In this document: piece after piece, positions 35,482-44,059 of the stretch
Layout of the letters: each line of letters opens with the position of its first letter
How positions within the stretch are numbered: the stretch's first letter is position 1
NCBI RefSeq assembly: GCF_018327705.1
Contig: NZ_BNEM01000001.1
Location: forward strand, 4,588,001 to 4,652,000
Direction: 5' to 3'
Source: Catellatospora sp. TT07R-123
GTDB taxonomy: Bacteria > Actinomycetota > Actinomycetes > Mycobacteriales > Micromonosporaceae
Length of the DNA: 64,000 nucleotides
Translations under genes and position numbers: made by a program
The notes under the pieces: generated by a model
Database searches by the model: none
Seen by the model: the letters and a program-made list of their open reading frames with translations, nothing else
What the model was told of the DNA's origin: nothing

Positions 35482-35495
35482 GAGGGGGCACCGCA

Positions 35496-35945
35496 ATGAA
35501 GATCATTCTTACGCACGAGGTGTCCGGTCTCGGCACCCCGGGTGACATCGTCGAGGTCAAGGACGGTTTCGGCCGTAACTACCTGCTGCCCCAGGGCTTC
35601 GCGATCGCGTGGACCAAGGGCGCCGAGAAGCAGGTCTCCTCGATCAAGCGGGCCCGCGCGGCCCGTGAGGTCAAGGACCTGGGCCACGCCAACGAGCTGA
35701 AGTCGGCGCTGGAGGGCCTGAAGGTCACCCTGCAGGCTCGCGCCGGCCAGGGCGGCCGCCTGTTCGGTTCGGTCACCGCGAACGAGATCGCCGACGCCGT
35801 GAAGTCGGCCGGCGGTCCCGCGCTCGACAAGCGGAAGATCGAGCTGCCGGGCCACATCAAGACGACCGGTGGTTACACGGTGCAGATCAAGCTGCACCCG
35901 GACGTGACCGCCAAGTTCAACCTGAACGTGGTCGCCGCCAAGTAA
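35496..35945 (+). CDS. rplI: 50S ribosomal protein L9
   Basis: 149 residues. The N-terminal domain, MKIILTHEVSGLGTPGDIVE, is followed by KDGFGRNYLLPQGFAIAW, the L9 signature. A central helix (about 50-80) connects to the C-terminal domain with GRLFGSVTANEIADAV. Full length. Last gene of the rpsF cluster, followed by a strong hairpin; dnaB is separated from it by two minus-strand genes, unlike mycobacteria, where it follows closely. Confidence 0.96.
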   Translation: MKIILTHEVSGLGTPGDIVEVKDGFGRNYLLPQGFAIAWTKGAEKQVSSIKRARAAREVKDLGHANELKSALEGLKVTLQARAGQGGRLFGSVTANEIADAVKSAGGPALDKRKIELPGHIKTTGGYTVQIKLHPDVTAKFNLNVVAAK

Positions 35946-35954
35946 GCGGAACGC

Positions 35955-35991
35955 ATCGCGGCCCCCGGGACACCGTCCCGGGGGCCGCGAT
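35955..35991. terminator. 17-bp stem between convergent rplI and VWA genes
   Basis: ATCGCGGCCCCCGGGAC (35955-35971) pairs perfectly with 35975-35991 around a 3-nt loop. No T-run follows, but the stem is very stable and lies between two convergent stops, so it probably acts both ways. Confidence 0.8.
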
Positions 35992-35998
35992 CGTCTGC

Positions 35999-37465
35999 TC
36001 AGCGGCCCAGCAGCGGCTGGGCGTCGTGGATCATGTCGGCGAGGTCGTCGACCGCGCGGTCGTCCAGCTCGCCCGCGGCCGTGTCGGCGATGCGGGCCAG
36101 CTCGGCCACGTCCGGGCGGCCGTCGGCGCCGCCGCGCAGCGCCACCGCGAAGAAGGCCGCCGCGTAGCAGACCCGCAGCCGCGGGTCGGCCCGGTCGAAC
36201 GTGCCGTCCAGGTCGGCGGCCTCGACCGACTCGTACGCCTCGGACGCCTCCTTGCTCACCGGGTCCAGCCAGCGGACCCGCACCTGCGCCACCCGGCCGC
36301 GCGCCTCGGGCACCAGCTTGACCAGGTACAGCGCGGTCACCGAGTGCCCCGGGCCGACCTCGCCGCCGTCGACGCGGTCGTTGCGGAAGTCCTGGTCGGC
36401 GACGCGGCGGTCGTCGTACCCGATGAGCTGGTAGCTCTCGACGGTCGCGGAGTCGAACGTGACCTGGGCCTTGGCGTCGAGTGCGCGCAGCGACAGCGTC
36501 GCGGGCAGCCTGCGGACGAAGACGTCGCGGGCCTGGCGCCGCTCGGAGACGTACACGACGAACCCGTCGCCGCGGTCGGCCAGCCGCTCCATCAGCGCGT
36601 CGCCGTAGTCGCTGCCGACGCCTACGCCCAGCAGCGCGATCTGCTTGTCGGCCTCCGCGCGCACCTGGCGCAGCATCCGGTCGGCGTCGGTGTTTCCGGT
36701 GTTGGCCAGGCCGTCCGAGAGCAGGATCACCCGGTTGCTGTAGCCGTCGCGGAAGCCGTCCCGCGCGGTCTGGTAGCCGGTCACCAGGCCCGCGCCCAGG
36801 TTGGTGCTGCCGCCCGCGCGCAGCGAGTCGATCGCGGCGTGCAGGTCCTCCTTCTCCGACACCCGGGTCATCCGGCGCACCACCTTCGCGCTGTCGTTGA
36901 AGGTGACGATCGCGACCGCGTCGGTCGGGCGGAGCTGGTCGACCAGGGTGTGCAGCGCGTCGGAGACCAGGTCGAGCCGGCCGGGGTCGCCCATCGAGCC
37001 GGACACGTCGATCACGAACGTCAGCGCGGCGTCCCTACGCTGCCCGGCGTCCTCGGCGCGGGTCTGCAAACCGATGCGCAGCAGCCGCAGCGACGACGAG
37101 CCCGCATGGCTTCCGGGCACCCGCGTGCCGTCCACGTGCACCGCGAACCCGTCGCCGCGGGGCTGCGGATAGTGCTGGTCGAAGGCGTTGACGAACTCCT
37201 CGGGGCGCACGGTGTTCGCGTCGGGCAGCCGCCCGTCGGCGATCCGGCCCGCCGCGTACGTGTAGGAGGCGGTGTCCACGTCCAGGGCGAAGGTGGACTG
37301 GTTGTCGCGCTGGGGGTCGACGGCGGCGCCCTGGTCGCGGTCGGCCCCGGCCTGCGGTCCGGGCGGGGCTGGGCGGTCGGCGGAGGTCGAGGGTTCGCCC
37401 GCGGAGCAGCCTGCCGCGGCGAGCGCGACGGCGAGCAGGATGGCGGGGGCGCTGAGTCGCTTCAT
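35999..37465 (-). CDS. von Willebrand factor type A lipoprotein (YfbK-like)
   Basis: 488 residues from ATG 37465. A lipoprotein signal peptide ends at LAAAGC (Cys20 lipobox). After a Pro/Ala/Gln-rich linker comes a family N-terminal domain with TFALDVDTASYTYAAGRIADG. The VWA domain follows, with the MIDAS motif DVSGSMG and LLSDGLANTGNTD, and the C-terminal DUF3520-like region ends near the stop. Probably an outer-surface lipoprotein binding Mg2+/Ca2+ and a protein partner; no ligand can be named. TGTGTC-N8-GACACA (37505-37524), 40 bp upstream, may be an operator. Insertion of this gene and the next separates rplI from dnaB. Confidence 0.8.
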   Translation of the reverse strand: MKRLSAPAILLAVALAAAGCSAGEPSTSADRPAPPGPQAGADRDQGAAVDPQRDNQSTFALDVDTASYTYAAGRIADGRLPDANTVRPEEFVNAFDQHYPQPRGDGFAVHVDGTRVPGSHAGSSSLRLLRIGLQTRAEDAGQRRDAALTFVIDVSGSMGDPGRLDLVSDALHTLVDQLRPTDAVAIVTFNDSAKVVRRMTRVSEKEDLHAAIDSLRAGGSTNLGAGLVTGYQTARDGFRDGYSNRVILLSDGLANTGNTDADRMLRQVRAEADKQIALLGVGVGSDYGDALMERLADRGDGFVVYVSERRQARDVFVRRLPATLSLRALDAKAQVTFDSATVESYQLIGYDDRRVADQDFRNDRVDGGEVGPGHSVTALYLVKLVPEARGRVAQVRVRWLDPVSKEASEAYESVEAADLDGTFDRADPRLRVCYAAAFFAVALRGGADGRPDVAELARIADTAAGELDDRAVDDLADMIHDAQPLLGR

Positions 37466-37780
37466 GCACCCATGGACGGGCCTGACAAGATCAAAAGCTC
37501 GTGATGTGTCGTACCTGAGACACAAGCGGAACCAATCGCGACACTCCTGACACCTGGCTGTTATCCGCCCGGACCGGGATGCAGCACCTTCCGGGAAACC
37601 GCGCCCACGCGGCCCTACCCGCGCACTGCCCCTCCGCCCCGCCACGCGCGGGTGGCTGCGACGCGTGCAGTTTCGGGGGAACTGCTGGAATCAGGCCACC
37701 TATTCGGGCCGTTTCCCCGAAACTGCGGCAACGAACGCGCGGCGCGGCGCCAGGCGGCGCGCACGCGGCGCGACGGGGCG
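37466..37780. other. Gene-free region with a 60-bp palindromic repeat
   Basis: 315 bp between the VWA gene start and the stop of the next minus-strand gene. Apart from the inverted repeat at 37505-37524 and the 60-bp repeat at 37667-37726, I see nothing. Codon bias is absent in the short open frames. Confidence 0.6.
37667..37726 (+). repeat. Dispersed 60-bp palindromic element, copy 1
   Basis: Terminal arms GCAGTTTCGGGG (37667-37678) and CCCCGAAACTGC (37715-37726) are perfect 12-bp inverted repeats, and pairing continues with a few mismatches inside. A second copy lies at 49565-49624 in the opposite orientation, about 80 percent identical by eye over the full 60 bp. Both are intergenic. The structure, two short hairpins facing each other, is REP/BIME-like. 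Confidence 0.75.
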
Positions 37781-38410
37781 TCAGGTGATGCTGAGCAGGA
37801 CGGTGGCGGCGCCGCCGGCGACGACGGCGGCGCAGAAGCCGATGGTCGCGGCGCGCCAGGTGTCGCTGGCCCAGCGGAGCACGGCCGCCACCGCGAGCGC
37901 GCCACCCAGGGCCAGCGCCCAGCGCGGCGACGAGGAGATCAGGTCGCCCAGCGCCGCGGAGCGCTTGGATTCGCAGCCGCCGAGCCCGACCGCCAGGCAC
38001 GCGGGGTCGGGGGTGCCGGGCAGCAGCAGCGCCCGCCCGAGCAGGACCAGTAGTGGCACGGCGAACCACCCGGTGGCCCACAGCAGCGCCGACCAGTAGT
38101 CGCGCTCGCCCGGCCCCTGGTCAGGCGCCGGGGCGTGAGCCGTGCGGGCCTCCGGCGGGGGGTGCTCGGCGAGGTTGTCCGGCCACCGGTCGTCCTCGTA
38201 CGGCTCGTAGGCCTCGTGGGTGACGTAGGTGTGGAAGCCGCGGTCGTCGCGGTCGTCGTAGGACGGCTGGCCGTAGCGGTCGGCGGCGGAGCGCTGGCGC
38301 GGCACGGCCCGGTCGTCCGGATCGCCCCAGCCGCCGGCCCGGGTGTTGGGCGCGCCGTACGGCACCTGCCCCCACCCCTCGGGCTGCGACTGCCGGTCCG
38401 GATATCCCAC
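37781..38410 (-). CDS. Hypothetical membrane protein
   Basis: About 209 residues from GTG 38410 (VGYPDRQSQPEGWGQ). A hydrophilic N-terminal half, rich in Asp/Arg/Pro/Tyr (about 1-95), is followed by three to four hydrophobic helices (about 105-125, 150-172, 187-207) with two Cys in the first outer loop. I do not recognise a family. It is divergent from dnaB with a 326-bp gap, so it may share the DnaA-box region. Start is uncertain; longer frames run into the DnaA-box cluster and lack coding character. Confidence 0.5.
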   Translation of the reverse strand: MGYPDRQSQPEGWGQVPYGAPNTRAGGWGDPDDRAVPRQRSAADRYGQPSYDDRDDRGFHTYVTHEAYEPYEDDRWPDNLAEHPPPEARTAHAPAPDQGPGERDYWSALLWATGWFAVPLLVLLGRALLLPGTPDPACLAVGLGGCESKRSAALGDLISSSPRWALALGGALAVAAVLRWASDTWRAATIGFCAAVVAGGAATVLLSIT

Positions 38411-38567
38411 GCGGGCAGCGTGGCCGAGACCGATGTCCCGGGCAATCGGCCGAACCGGCGAAAATCGGCGGACAACGATGTCATGATCTACGCCACGCCC
38501 GATCCGAAAATCTTGGCGATAATCTTGTGTGCACACCCTGTGTGTAGTGTTTTCCCAGGTCAGAGCG

Positions 38568-38668
38568 TTATGCACATCTTGTGGAATGCGCCTGTCCACA
38601 GGTTGTGCACAGCATCCCCCACAGGTCTTCCGGGGTTGTCCACAGGGTTGTCCGCAGGTCTGTCCACC
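38568..38668 (+). promoter_or_regulatory. DnaA-box cluster upstream of dnaB
   Basis: Within 101 bp there are six DnaA-box-like 9-mers in the same orientation: 38568-38576, 38592-38600, 38603-38611, 38636-38644 (perfect TTGTCCACA), 38648-38656 and 38660-38668. A -10-like TAGGGT (38699-38704) and a good ribosome-binding site (AGGGGGAGG, 38724-38732) follow before the dnaB GTG. The whole gap 38411-38736 has no gene. DnaA control of dnaB transcription is a fair inference. Confidence 0.6.
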
Positions 38669-38736
38669 GGGGTGTTTGTGCCCGGGCGGCGGCCCGCCTA
38701 GGGTCAATCAGATCCGCGAAAGTAGGGGGAGGCGCC

Positions 38737-41664
38737 GTGACGACAGTGGGTGACGGCGTACGGGGACAGGTCCTCGCGACCCAGCCTCCAGCCCCCGACC
38801 AGGCGGTCTACGAGCGCACTCCGCCGCAGGACGTGGCGGCCGAGCAGTGCGTGCTCGGCGGCATGATGCTGTCGAAGGACGCCATCGCCGACGTGGTCGA
38901 GATCCTGCGCGCCAACGACTTCTACAAGCCCGCGCACTCGACCATCTTCGAGGCCGTGCTCGATCTGTACGGTCGCGGCGAGCCCGCCGACCTGATCACC
39001 GTCGCGGCGGTGCTGGAGGCCAAGGCCGAGCTGTCCCGGGTCGGCGGCGCGCCGTACCTGCACACGCTGATCGCGACGGTCCCCACCGCGGCCAACGCCT
39101 CCTACTACGCGCGCATCGTCAGCGAGCGCGCCGTGCTGCGCCGCCTCGTCGAGGCGGGCACGAAGATCGTGCAGCTCGGCTACGGCTCGGCCGCGGGCAC
39201 CGGCCGCGACGTCGACGACGTCGTCGACCTCGCCCAGCAGGCCGTCTACGACGTCACCGAGCGCCGCGTCAGCGAGGACTTCGCCGTGCTCGCCGACATG
39301 ATCCAGCCGACGCTGGACGAGATCGAGGCCGTGGGCGCCGCCGACGGCACCATGCGCGGGGTGCCCACCGGCTTCCAGGACCTCGACGGACTGCTCAGCG
39401 GGCTCCAGGCGGGCCAGCTCATCATCGTCGCCGGTCGACCGGGCCTCGGCAAGGCCCTGGCGCTGGACACGCCGCTGCCGACGCCCGCCGGTTGGACGAC
39501 CATGGGCGAAGTCGGCCCTGGCGACTGGCTCATCGGCGCCGACGGCCGACCGACGCAGGTGTCGCACGCGTTCGACGTGATGCACGATCGCCCGTGTTAC
39601 GAGGTCGAGTTCTCCGACGGTTCGACCATCGTTGCCGACGCCGACCATCTCTGGAAGACCACCACCCGGGCAAGCCGTCGGCAGCGAGCCGAGACCAAGG
39701 CGGCCCACCAGTGGCCGGAGGCTGCCCGAGCCCAGGCTGAGGCCGTGCTCCGCGAGGCGATGGCCCAGGACGACGTGCTCGTGACGCTCCGCGAGGCGGA
39801 GTCGTTCGCCGGTCCGGTCTTCCGGCACGTGCTGCAGGTCGTCGCCGCTGAGGTCGGTTCGAGCGCGAAGGTGATCCGGCAGTACGAGCGGAATGGCCAG
39901 CCCTGGAACCGGGCCTGGCCGGCGTATTCGCGACAGGCGCTGATGCAGGCACTGCGCCAGCGGGTCGACCGGCTGATGAACGCGGAGACGACAGCAGCCC
40001 CGGTCGAACCCGTCACGACGGAGCAGATCGCGGCCACGCTGCACCACCCCGCCGACGGCAGGCTCAACCATGCGGTGGAGAACACCGCCGCCCTGGCACT
40101 TCCGGAGCGAACGGACCTGCCTGTCCCGCCGTACACACTCGGCGCCTGGCTCGGCGACGGGCATTCGCTGGCCGCTCGGATCACGACCGCCGACCCGGAG
40201 ATGGTCACCTATATCGAGGCTGACGGGTTCTCGATGATGCCGGAGTCCGGCCTGTACCTGTACTCGATCAAAGTGCCGGAGCTGCCTCCGCTCGCCGACC
40301 GTGTGTGCGTGGTCTGCGGCGAACAGTTCACTCCCCAGGCCGTCAGTGTCTACACCTGTGGTCGATCCTGCGGCGGCCGGTCGAAGGGGATGGTGCCGCC
40401 AGAGGACCGCGAGGGCTGCGCCACGTGCGGCAAGGTCACTCCCGCCACCGGCGGGGTGTCCCGGCGGTGTGCCGAGTGCCATGCCCGGTTCGGGTCGTTC
40501 CTCGGATATCTGCGGGCCGCCGGTGTCTACGGTGACAAGCACGTCCCCGCCGCTTATCTCCGTGCTTCCGAGCGCCAGCGGCGCGACTTGCTCGCCGGGC
40601 TGATGGACACCGACGGAACGGTCGCGCCCACCGGCAACCTCCAGCTCACGTCGACCAGCGCGAAACTGGCCGACACCATGCAGGAACTGGTTATCAGCCT
40701 GGGCTACCGCTGCACCGTCACGACCAGGCGGGTGAAGGGCCGGACCCCGGAGTCCTCCACGGCGTACACCCTGAACTTCTCCACCGCAGACGAGATCTTC
40801 CGCCTGGAACGCAAGAAGCTTGCGCACAAGGAGCGCTGCCGGACGAGGAACCTGACCCGGACCGGCATCCGGTACGTGGTCGCTGTGCGACCGGTCGCCA
40901 GTGTCCCCGTGCGATGTGTGACCGTCGACAACACCGACCACCTGTACCTGGCAGGCAGGTCGATGATCCCGACGCACAACAGCACCGCGTCGATGGACTT
41001 CGCCCGTAACGCAGCGATCCGGGCGAACGCGGCCAGCGCCATCTTCTCGCTGGAAATGTCGAAGACCGAGATCGTCATGCGCCTGCTGTCGGCCGAGGCC
41101 AAGGTGCCGCTGCACGTGCTGCGCTCGGGCAAGCTGTCCGACGACGACTGGACCAAGCTCGCCCGGTGCATGGGCGAGATCTCCGAGGCGCCGATCTTCG
41201 TCGACGACACCCCGAACATGAACCTGATGGAGATCCGGGCCAAGGCGCGCCGCCTCAAGCAGCGGCACAACCTGAAGCTGATCGTCGTCGACTACCTCCA
41301 GCTGATGAGCTCGCCGAAGAAGACCGAGAGCCGCCAGCAGGAGGTCTCCGAGCTGTCCCGTGGCCTCAAGCTGCTGGCCAAGGAGGTCGAGTGCCCGGTG
41401 ATCGCGGTGAGCCAGCTGAACCGCGGCCCGGAGCAGCGCACCGACAAGCGGCCCCAGCTGTCCGACCTGCGTGAGTCCGGCTCGATCGAGCAGGACGCCG
41501 ACATCGTGATCCTGCTGCACCGCGACGACTACTACGACAAGGAGTCGCCGCGCGCGGGTGAGGCCGACTTCATCGTGGCCAAGCACCGTAACGGCCCCAC
41601 CGACACCATCACGGTCGCCGCGCAGCTGCACTTCTCCCGCTTCGTGGACATGGCCTTCGGCTGA
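38737..41664 (+). CDS. dnaB: Replicative DNA helicase DnaB with intein
   Basis: 975-residue precursor from GTG 38737. Extein residues 1-239 and 749-975 (466 in all) form DnaB: an N-terminal helical domain (about 28-130) and a RecA-like ATPase with IIVAGRPGLGK interrupted at the Walker A Lys, continuing STASMDFARN. Later motifs are IVVDYLQLM and SQLNRGPEQR. The intein removes itself and joins Lys239 to Ser749. DnaB unwinds the replication fork as a hexamer. A cluster of DnaA boxes precedes it. The next gene, crcB, starts seven bases after the stop and is likely cotranscribed. Confidence 0.95.
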   Translation: MTTVGDGVRGQVLATQPPAPDQAVYERTPPQDVAAEQCVLGGMMLSKDAIADVVEILRANDFYKPAHSTIFEAVLDLYGRGEPADLITVAAVLEAKAELSRVGGAPYLHTLIATVPTAANASYYARIVSERAVLRRLVEAGTKIVQLGYGSAAGTGRDVDDVVDLAQQAVYDVTERRVSEDFAVLADMIQPTLDEIEAVGAADGTMRGVPTGFQDLDGLLSGLQAGQLIIVAGRPGLGKALALDTPLPTPAGWTTMGEVGPGDWLIGADGRPTQVSHAFDVMHDRPCYEVEFSDGSTIVADADHLWKTTTRASRRQRAETKAAHQWPEAARAQAEAVLREAMAQDDVLVTLREAESFAGPVFRHVLQVVAAEVGSSAKVIRQYERNGQPWNRAWPAYSRQALMQALRQRVDRLMNAETTAAPVEPVTTEQIAATLHHPADGRLNHAVENTAALALPERTDLPVPPYTLGAWLGDGHSLAARITTADPEMVTYIEADGFSMMPESGLYLYSIKVPELPPLADRVCVVCGEQFTPQAVSVYTCGRSCGGRSKGMVPPEDREGCATCGKVTPATGGVSRRCAECHARFGSFLGYLRAAGVYGDKHVPAAYLRASERQRRDLLAGLMDTDGTVAPTGNLQLTSTSAKLADTMQELVISLGYRCTVTTRRVKGRTPESSTAYTLNFSTADEIFRLERKKLAHKERCRTRNLTRTGIRYVVAVRPVASVPVRCVTVDNTDHLYLAGRSMIPTHNSTASMDFARNAAIRANAASAIFSLEMSKTEIVMRLLSAEAKVPLHVLRSGKLSDDDWTKLARCMGEISEAPIFVDDTPNMNLMEIRAKARRLKQRHNLKLIVVDYLQLMSSPKKTESRQQEVSELSRGLKLLAKEVECPVIAVSQLNRGPEQRTDKRPQLSDLRESGSIEQDADIVILLHRDDYYDKESPRAGEADFIVAKHRNGPTDTITVAAQLHFSRFVDMAFG
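39454..40980 (+). other. DnaB intein, class 3 (W-C-T type), with LAGLIDADG endonuclease
   Basis: 509 residues inserted after the Walker A Lys. It starts with Ala, not Cys/Ser, so classical N-terminal splicing is impossible. It ends PTHN followed by extein Ser. The class 3 triad is visible: Trp67 in VADADHLW (block B), Cys488 in VRCVTVDN (block F) and Thr507 in PTHN (block G). Homing-endonuclease motifs are LGAWLGDG and LLAGLMDTDG. Between them lie CVVC...CGRSC and CATC...CAEC, two zinc-knuckle-like clusters. Similar inteins are known in actinobacterial and mycobacteriophage DnaB. Codon use does not look foreign. Confidence 0.88.
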
Positions 41665-41671
41665 GCCCGGC

Positions 41672-42067
41672 ATGCGGCGCGGACAGTGGGACGTGCTCGG
41701 CGTCATCTCCGCCGGGGGTGTGCTCGGCGCGCTCGCCCGCTACGGGCTAGGGGTCGCGTTCCCGCAGCCGCCGGACGGGTTCCCGTGGACCGTCTTCGCG
41801 ATCAACGTGCTCGGGTGCGGGCTCATCGGCGTGCTGATGGTGCTGGTCACGCACGTGTATCCGGGGCGGCGCCTGCTGCGGCCGTTCGTCGGCACCGGCG
41901 TGCTGGGCGGGTTCACCACCTTCTCGACGTATACCGTCGACATCGTGCGGCTGCTGCACGCCGGAGCTCCGGGCACGGCGCTGGCCTACCTGGCCGGCAC
42001 GCTCGTGTCGGCCCTGCTCGCGGTGTACGGCGGGACGGTGCTGACGCGATGGGCGGTGCGGCGGTGA
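41672..42067 (+). CDS. crcB: Fluoride channel CrcB/Fluc, first subunit
   Basis: 131 residues with four membrane helices. Family hallmarks: [13 protein letters not shown] in helix 1, [18 protein letters not shown] (central Asn) and [16 protein letters not shown] in helix 3. Fluc proteins form dual-topology dimers that export fluoride. A second crcB follows after a DUF190 gene; the two may form a heterodimer. It starts seven bases after dnaB, so it has no fluoride riboswitch of its own. Its stop overlaps the next GTG (GTGA, 42064-42067). Confidence 0.9.
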   Translation: MRRGQWDVLGVISAGGVLGALARYGLGVAFPQPPDGFPWTVFAINVLGCGLIGVLMVLVTHVYPGRRLLRPFVGTGVLGGFTTFSTYTVDIVRLLHAGAPGTALAYLAGTLVSALLAVYGGTVLTRWAVRR

Positions 42068-42387
42068 GCGCGTTGCGGCTGACGGTGGTCGTCGGCGAGG
42101 ACGACCGGGTGGCCCATCGGCCGCTCTACACCGAGATCGTGCACCGGGCGCACCGGGCCGGGCTGGCGGGCGCGACGGTGCTGCGCGGCGTCGAGGGATA
42201 CGGGCGGTCCGCGCGGATCCATACCGACCGGCTGCTGTCGCTCTCGGCGGAGCTGCCGATGTTCGTGGTCATCGTGGACGCGGCCGAGAAGGTGCGGGCG
42301 TTCCTGCCGGAGCTGGCCGAGCTCGGCGTCGACGGGCTGGTCACGGTGGAGCCGGTGGAGCTGGTCGACCTGGGGGACCTGCCGTGA
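42064..42387 (+). CDS. DUF190 domain protein (GlnB-like fold)
   Basis: 107 residues from GTG 42064; an ATG at 42049 is an alternative. Core: [19 protein letters not shown] with [18 protein letters not shown], then [20 protein letters not shown], the DUF190 signature. The family is often encoded between or beside crcB genes and is thought to regulate or modulate fluoride export, but this is not proven. It is translationally coupled to both neighbours (start and stop overlap by four bases each). Confidence 0.88.
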   Translation: MSALRLTVVVGEDDRVAHRPLYTEIVHRAHRAGLAGATVLRGVEGYGRSARIHTDRLLSLSAELPMFVVIVDAAEKVRAFLPELAELGVDGLVTVEPVELVDLGDLP

Positions 42388-42734
42388 CGGTGCTGCTGGT
42401 GGCGCTGGGCGCGGCGGTGGGGGCGCCGCTGCGATACCTGGCCGACCGGGCGGTGCAGGCCCGCCATGACTCGGTCTTCCCCTGGGGGACGCTGGCGGTG
42501 AACGTGGTCGGCTCGTTCGTGCTCGGCGCGCTGGCCGGCGGCGCGGCGACCAGCGATCTCGCGGCCCTGCTCGGCACCGGCTTCTGCGGCGCCCTGACCA
42601 CGTACTCCACCTTCGGCTACGAGACCCTCAAGCTCGCCGAGTCCGGCGCCAAGGGCTACGCCGTCCTCAACGCCGCCCTCAGCATCACCCTCGGCCTGCT
42701 CGCCGCAGCGGCCGGCTACGCCTTGCTGAGTTGA
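42384..42734 (+). CDS. crcB: Fluoride channel CrcB/Fluc, second subunit
   Basis: 116 residues with four membrane helices, GTG start overlapping the DUF190 stop. Motifs: [30 protein letters not shown], and [19 protein letters not shown]. Together with 41672-42067 it forms a likely heterodimeric channel, as usual in actinobacteria with paired crcB genes. Its end overlaps by 19 bases the 3-prime end of the convergent membrane-protein gene, with no visible terminator. Confidence 0.9.
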   Translation: MTVLLVALGAAVGAPLRYLADRAVQARHDSVFPWGTLAVNVVGSFVLGALAGGAATSDLAALLGTGFCGALTTYSTFGYETLKLAESGAKGYAVLNAALSITLGLLAAAAGYALLS

Positions 42735-44059
42735 TCAGGAAGCTGTGCCCCCGACACGCCGTCGACCCGTGCCATAAGTTCATGATCGACGGAGAAGAGC
42801 GGGGCGGCCCAGAGGGCGAGGGTGGCGGGGTAGAGGAGGTAGCCGAAGCGGGTGGCGGGCATCAGGATGATGGCTGCCAGCAGGCCGACGGCGCAGACGG
42901 CGGCCACCGTGGCGGCGGAGCGGGGCGGGTGGCGCAGCAGCCAGGCGGCGATGGCCAGGGCGGTGAGGCCGAGCAGGGCCAGGGCCACGGTGCGGCCCGC
43001 CGGGACGTGCTCGGCGAGCAGGCGTCCCAGCAGCGGTGACGCGGCCGGGCTGGTGACCAGGCCGTGGCCGGTGGGGAACCGGATCACGTTCTCGATGAAC
43101 GCCGCCGGTTCGACCAGCAGCGGCGGCAGCATGGCCAGCACGGGCAGGCCCACCGCCCCGGCGGCGTAGCGGATGCCCCGGCGGCGGACCAGGGCGTACG
43201 CGGCGAGCACCACCACGACCGGCCAGGCGAGCAGCTTCATCGCGGCGGCGGCGCCGATGGCGGCTCCCGCCCAGCCGAACCGCCGCCGGGCCGCCAGCGC
43301 GAGTGCGAGCAGGCACAGGGCCAGCACCGGCAGATCGTCGCCGCCGGTCGCCAGGGTCAGCGCGCACAGCGGCAGCACGGTGGCCGCCTGGACGGCGCGC
43401 ACCAGGAGGCTGTCCTGGACCTGCGTGCCGCCGGTGCCGGGGCGGCGGAGCAGGGCGGCCGCGGCGACCACGCAGGCCGCGGTGGCGAGGGCGAACCAGA
43501 CCCGGGCGTCGGTCCAGGCCGCTGCGCCGAACAGCGCGCGCGGCAGGCCGAAGACCGCCATCCCCGGCTGGTACGGCGTGTAGCCGAGCAGCGGATCGGA
43601 CAGCCCCGCGATGGCATCCCGCCCGAGGTAGGGCGTGCCGGTGTCGAGCAGGCGCCGGGCGGACGCCTCGACGACCAGCACCTCCTCCTGGGCCCGGTCG
43701 CCGGCTCCCCCGGCGCGCGCGGCGGCCTGGAGGAGCAGCGGCAGCAGCGTGACGACCAGCCAGGTCACCGCGGTGACGGCGGCGCGGGCGGTGGGGCCGG
43801 TGAGCTTGGGCGTGGCGGGCGCCCGGCTCGCGGCGTACCGGATGAGCAGCTGGACCACGACGGCGGCGCAGGCGGCGGCGTAGCCCCAGACCGCGACGGC
43901 GCCCCAGGCCCGGTGCGGCGCCAGCGTCGACCCGGCGCCGGTGAACCCGGCGAACAGCGCGCTCAGGGCGTACAGCCCGAGGTCGGCGGCCAGGCCGCCG
44001 GCGGCCCGGTCGATCCGGCGCCACAGGTCACGGGCGGGGCGGCCGGATGCGCTGGTCAT
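42716..44059 (-). CDS. GT87-like integral membrane protein
   Basis: 447 residues from ATG 44059, overlapping the stop of the upstream GGDEF-EAL gene (ATGA). About 10-11 membrane helices. The outer loop after helix 3 has TGTPYLGRDAIAGLSDPLLG with YTPYQPGMAVFGLPR, matching DUF2029/GT87-type transferases, and GAAIGAAAAMKLLAWPVVVVL resembles the family middle motif. Possibly a mannosyltransferase or an unknown glycosyltransferase; acceptor unknown. The C-terminal segment is hydrophilic. Coupling to a c-di-GMP enzyme gene hints at envelope or exopolysaccharide control (inference). A longer upstream frame is discarded because it reads through the GGDEF-EAL gene. Confidence 0.65.
   Translation of the reverse strand: MTSASGRPARDLWRRIDRAAGGLAADLGLYALSALFAGFTGAGSTLAPHRAWGAVAVWGYAAACAAVVVQLLIRYAASRAPATPKLTGPTARAAVTAVTWLVVTLLPLLLQAAARAGGAGDRAQEEVLVVEASARRLLDTGTPYLGRDAIAGLSDPLLGYTPYQPGMAVFGLPRALFGAAAWTDARVWFALATAACVVAAAALLRRPGTGGTQVQDSLLVRAVQAATVLPLCALTLATGGDDLPVLALCLLALALAARRRFGWAGAAIGAAAAMKLLAWPVVVVLAAYALVRRRGIRYAAGAVGLPVLAMLPPLLVEPAAFIENVIRFPTGHGLVTSPAASPLLGRLLAEHVPAGRTVALALLGLTALAIAAWLLRHPPRSAATVAAVCAVGLLAAIILMPATRFGYLLYPATLALWAAPLFSVDHELMARVDGVSGAQLPDQLSKA

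Noticed and set aside
41640-41680. Fluoride riboswitch ahead of crcB
   Set aside because: Only seven bases separate dnaB and crcB, and I see no riboswitch pseudoknot in the dnaB 3-prime end.
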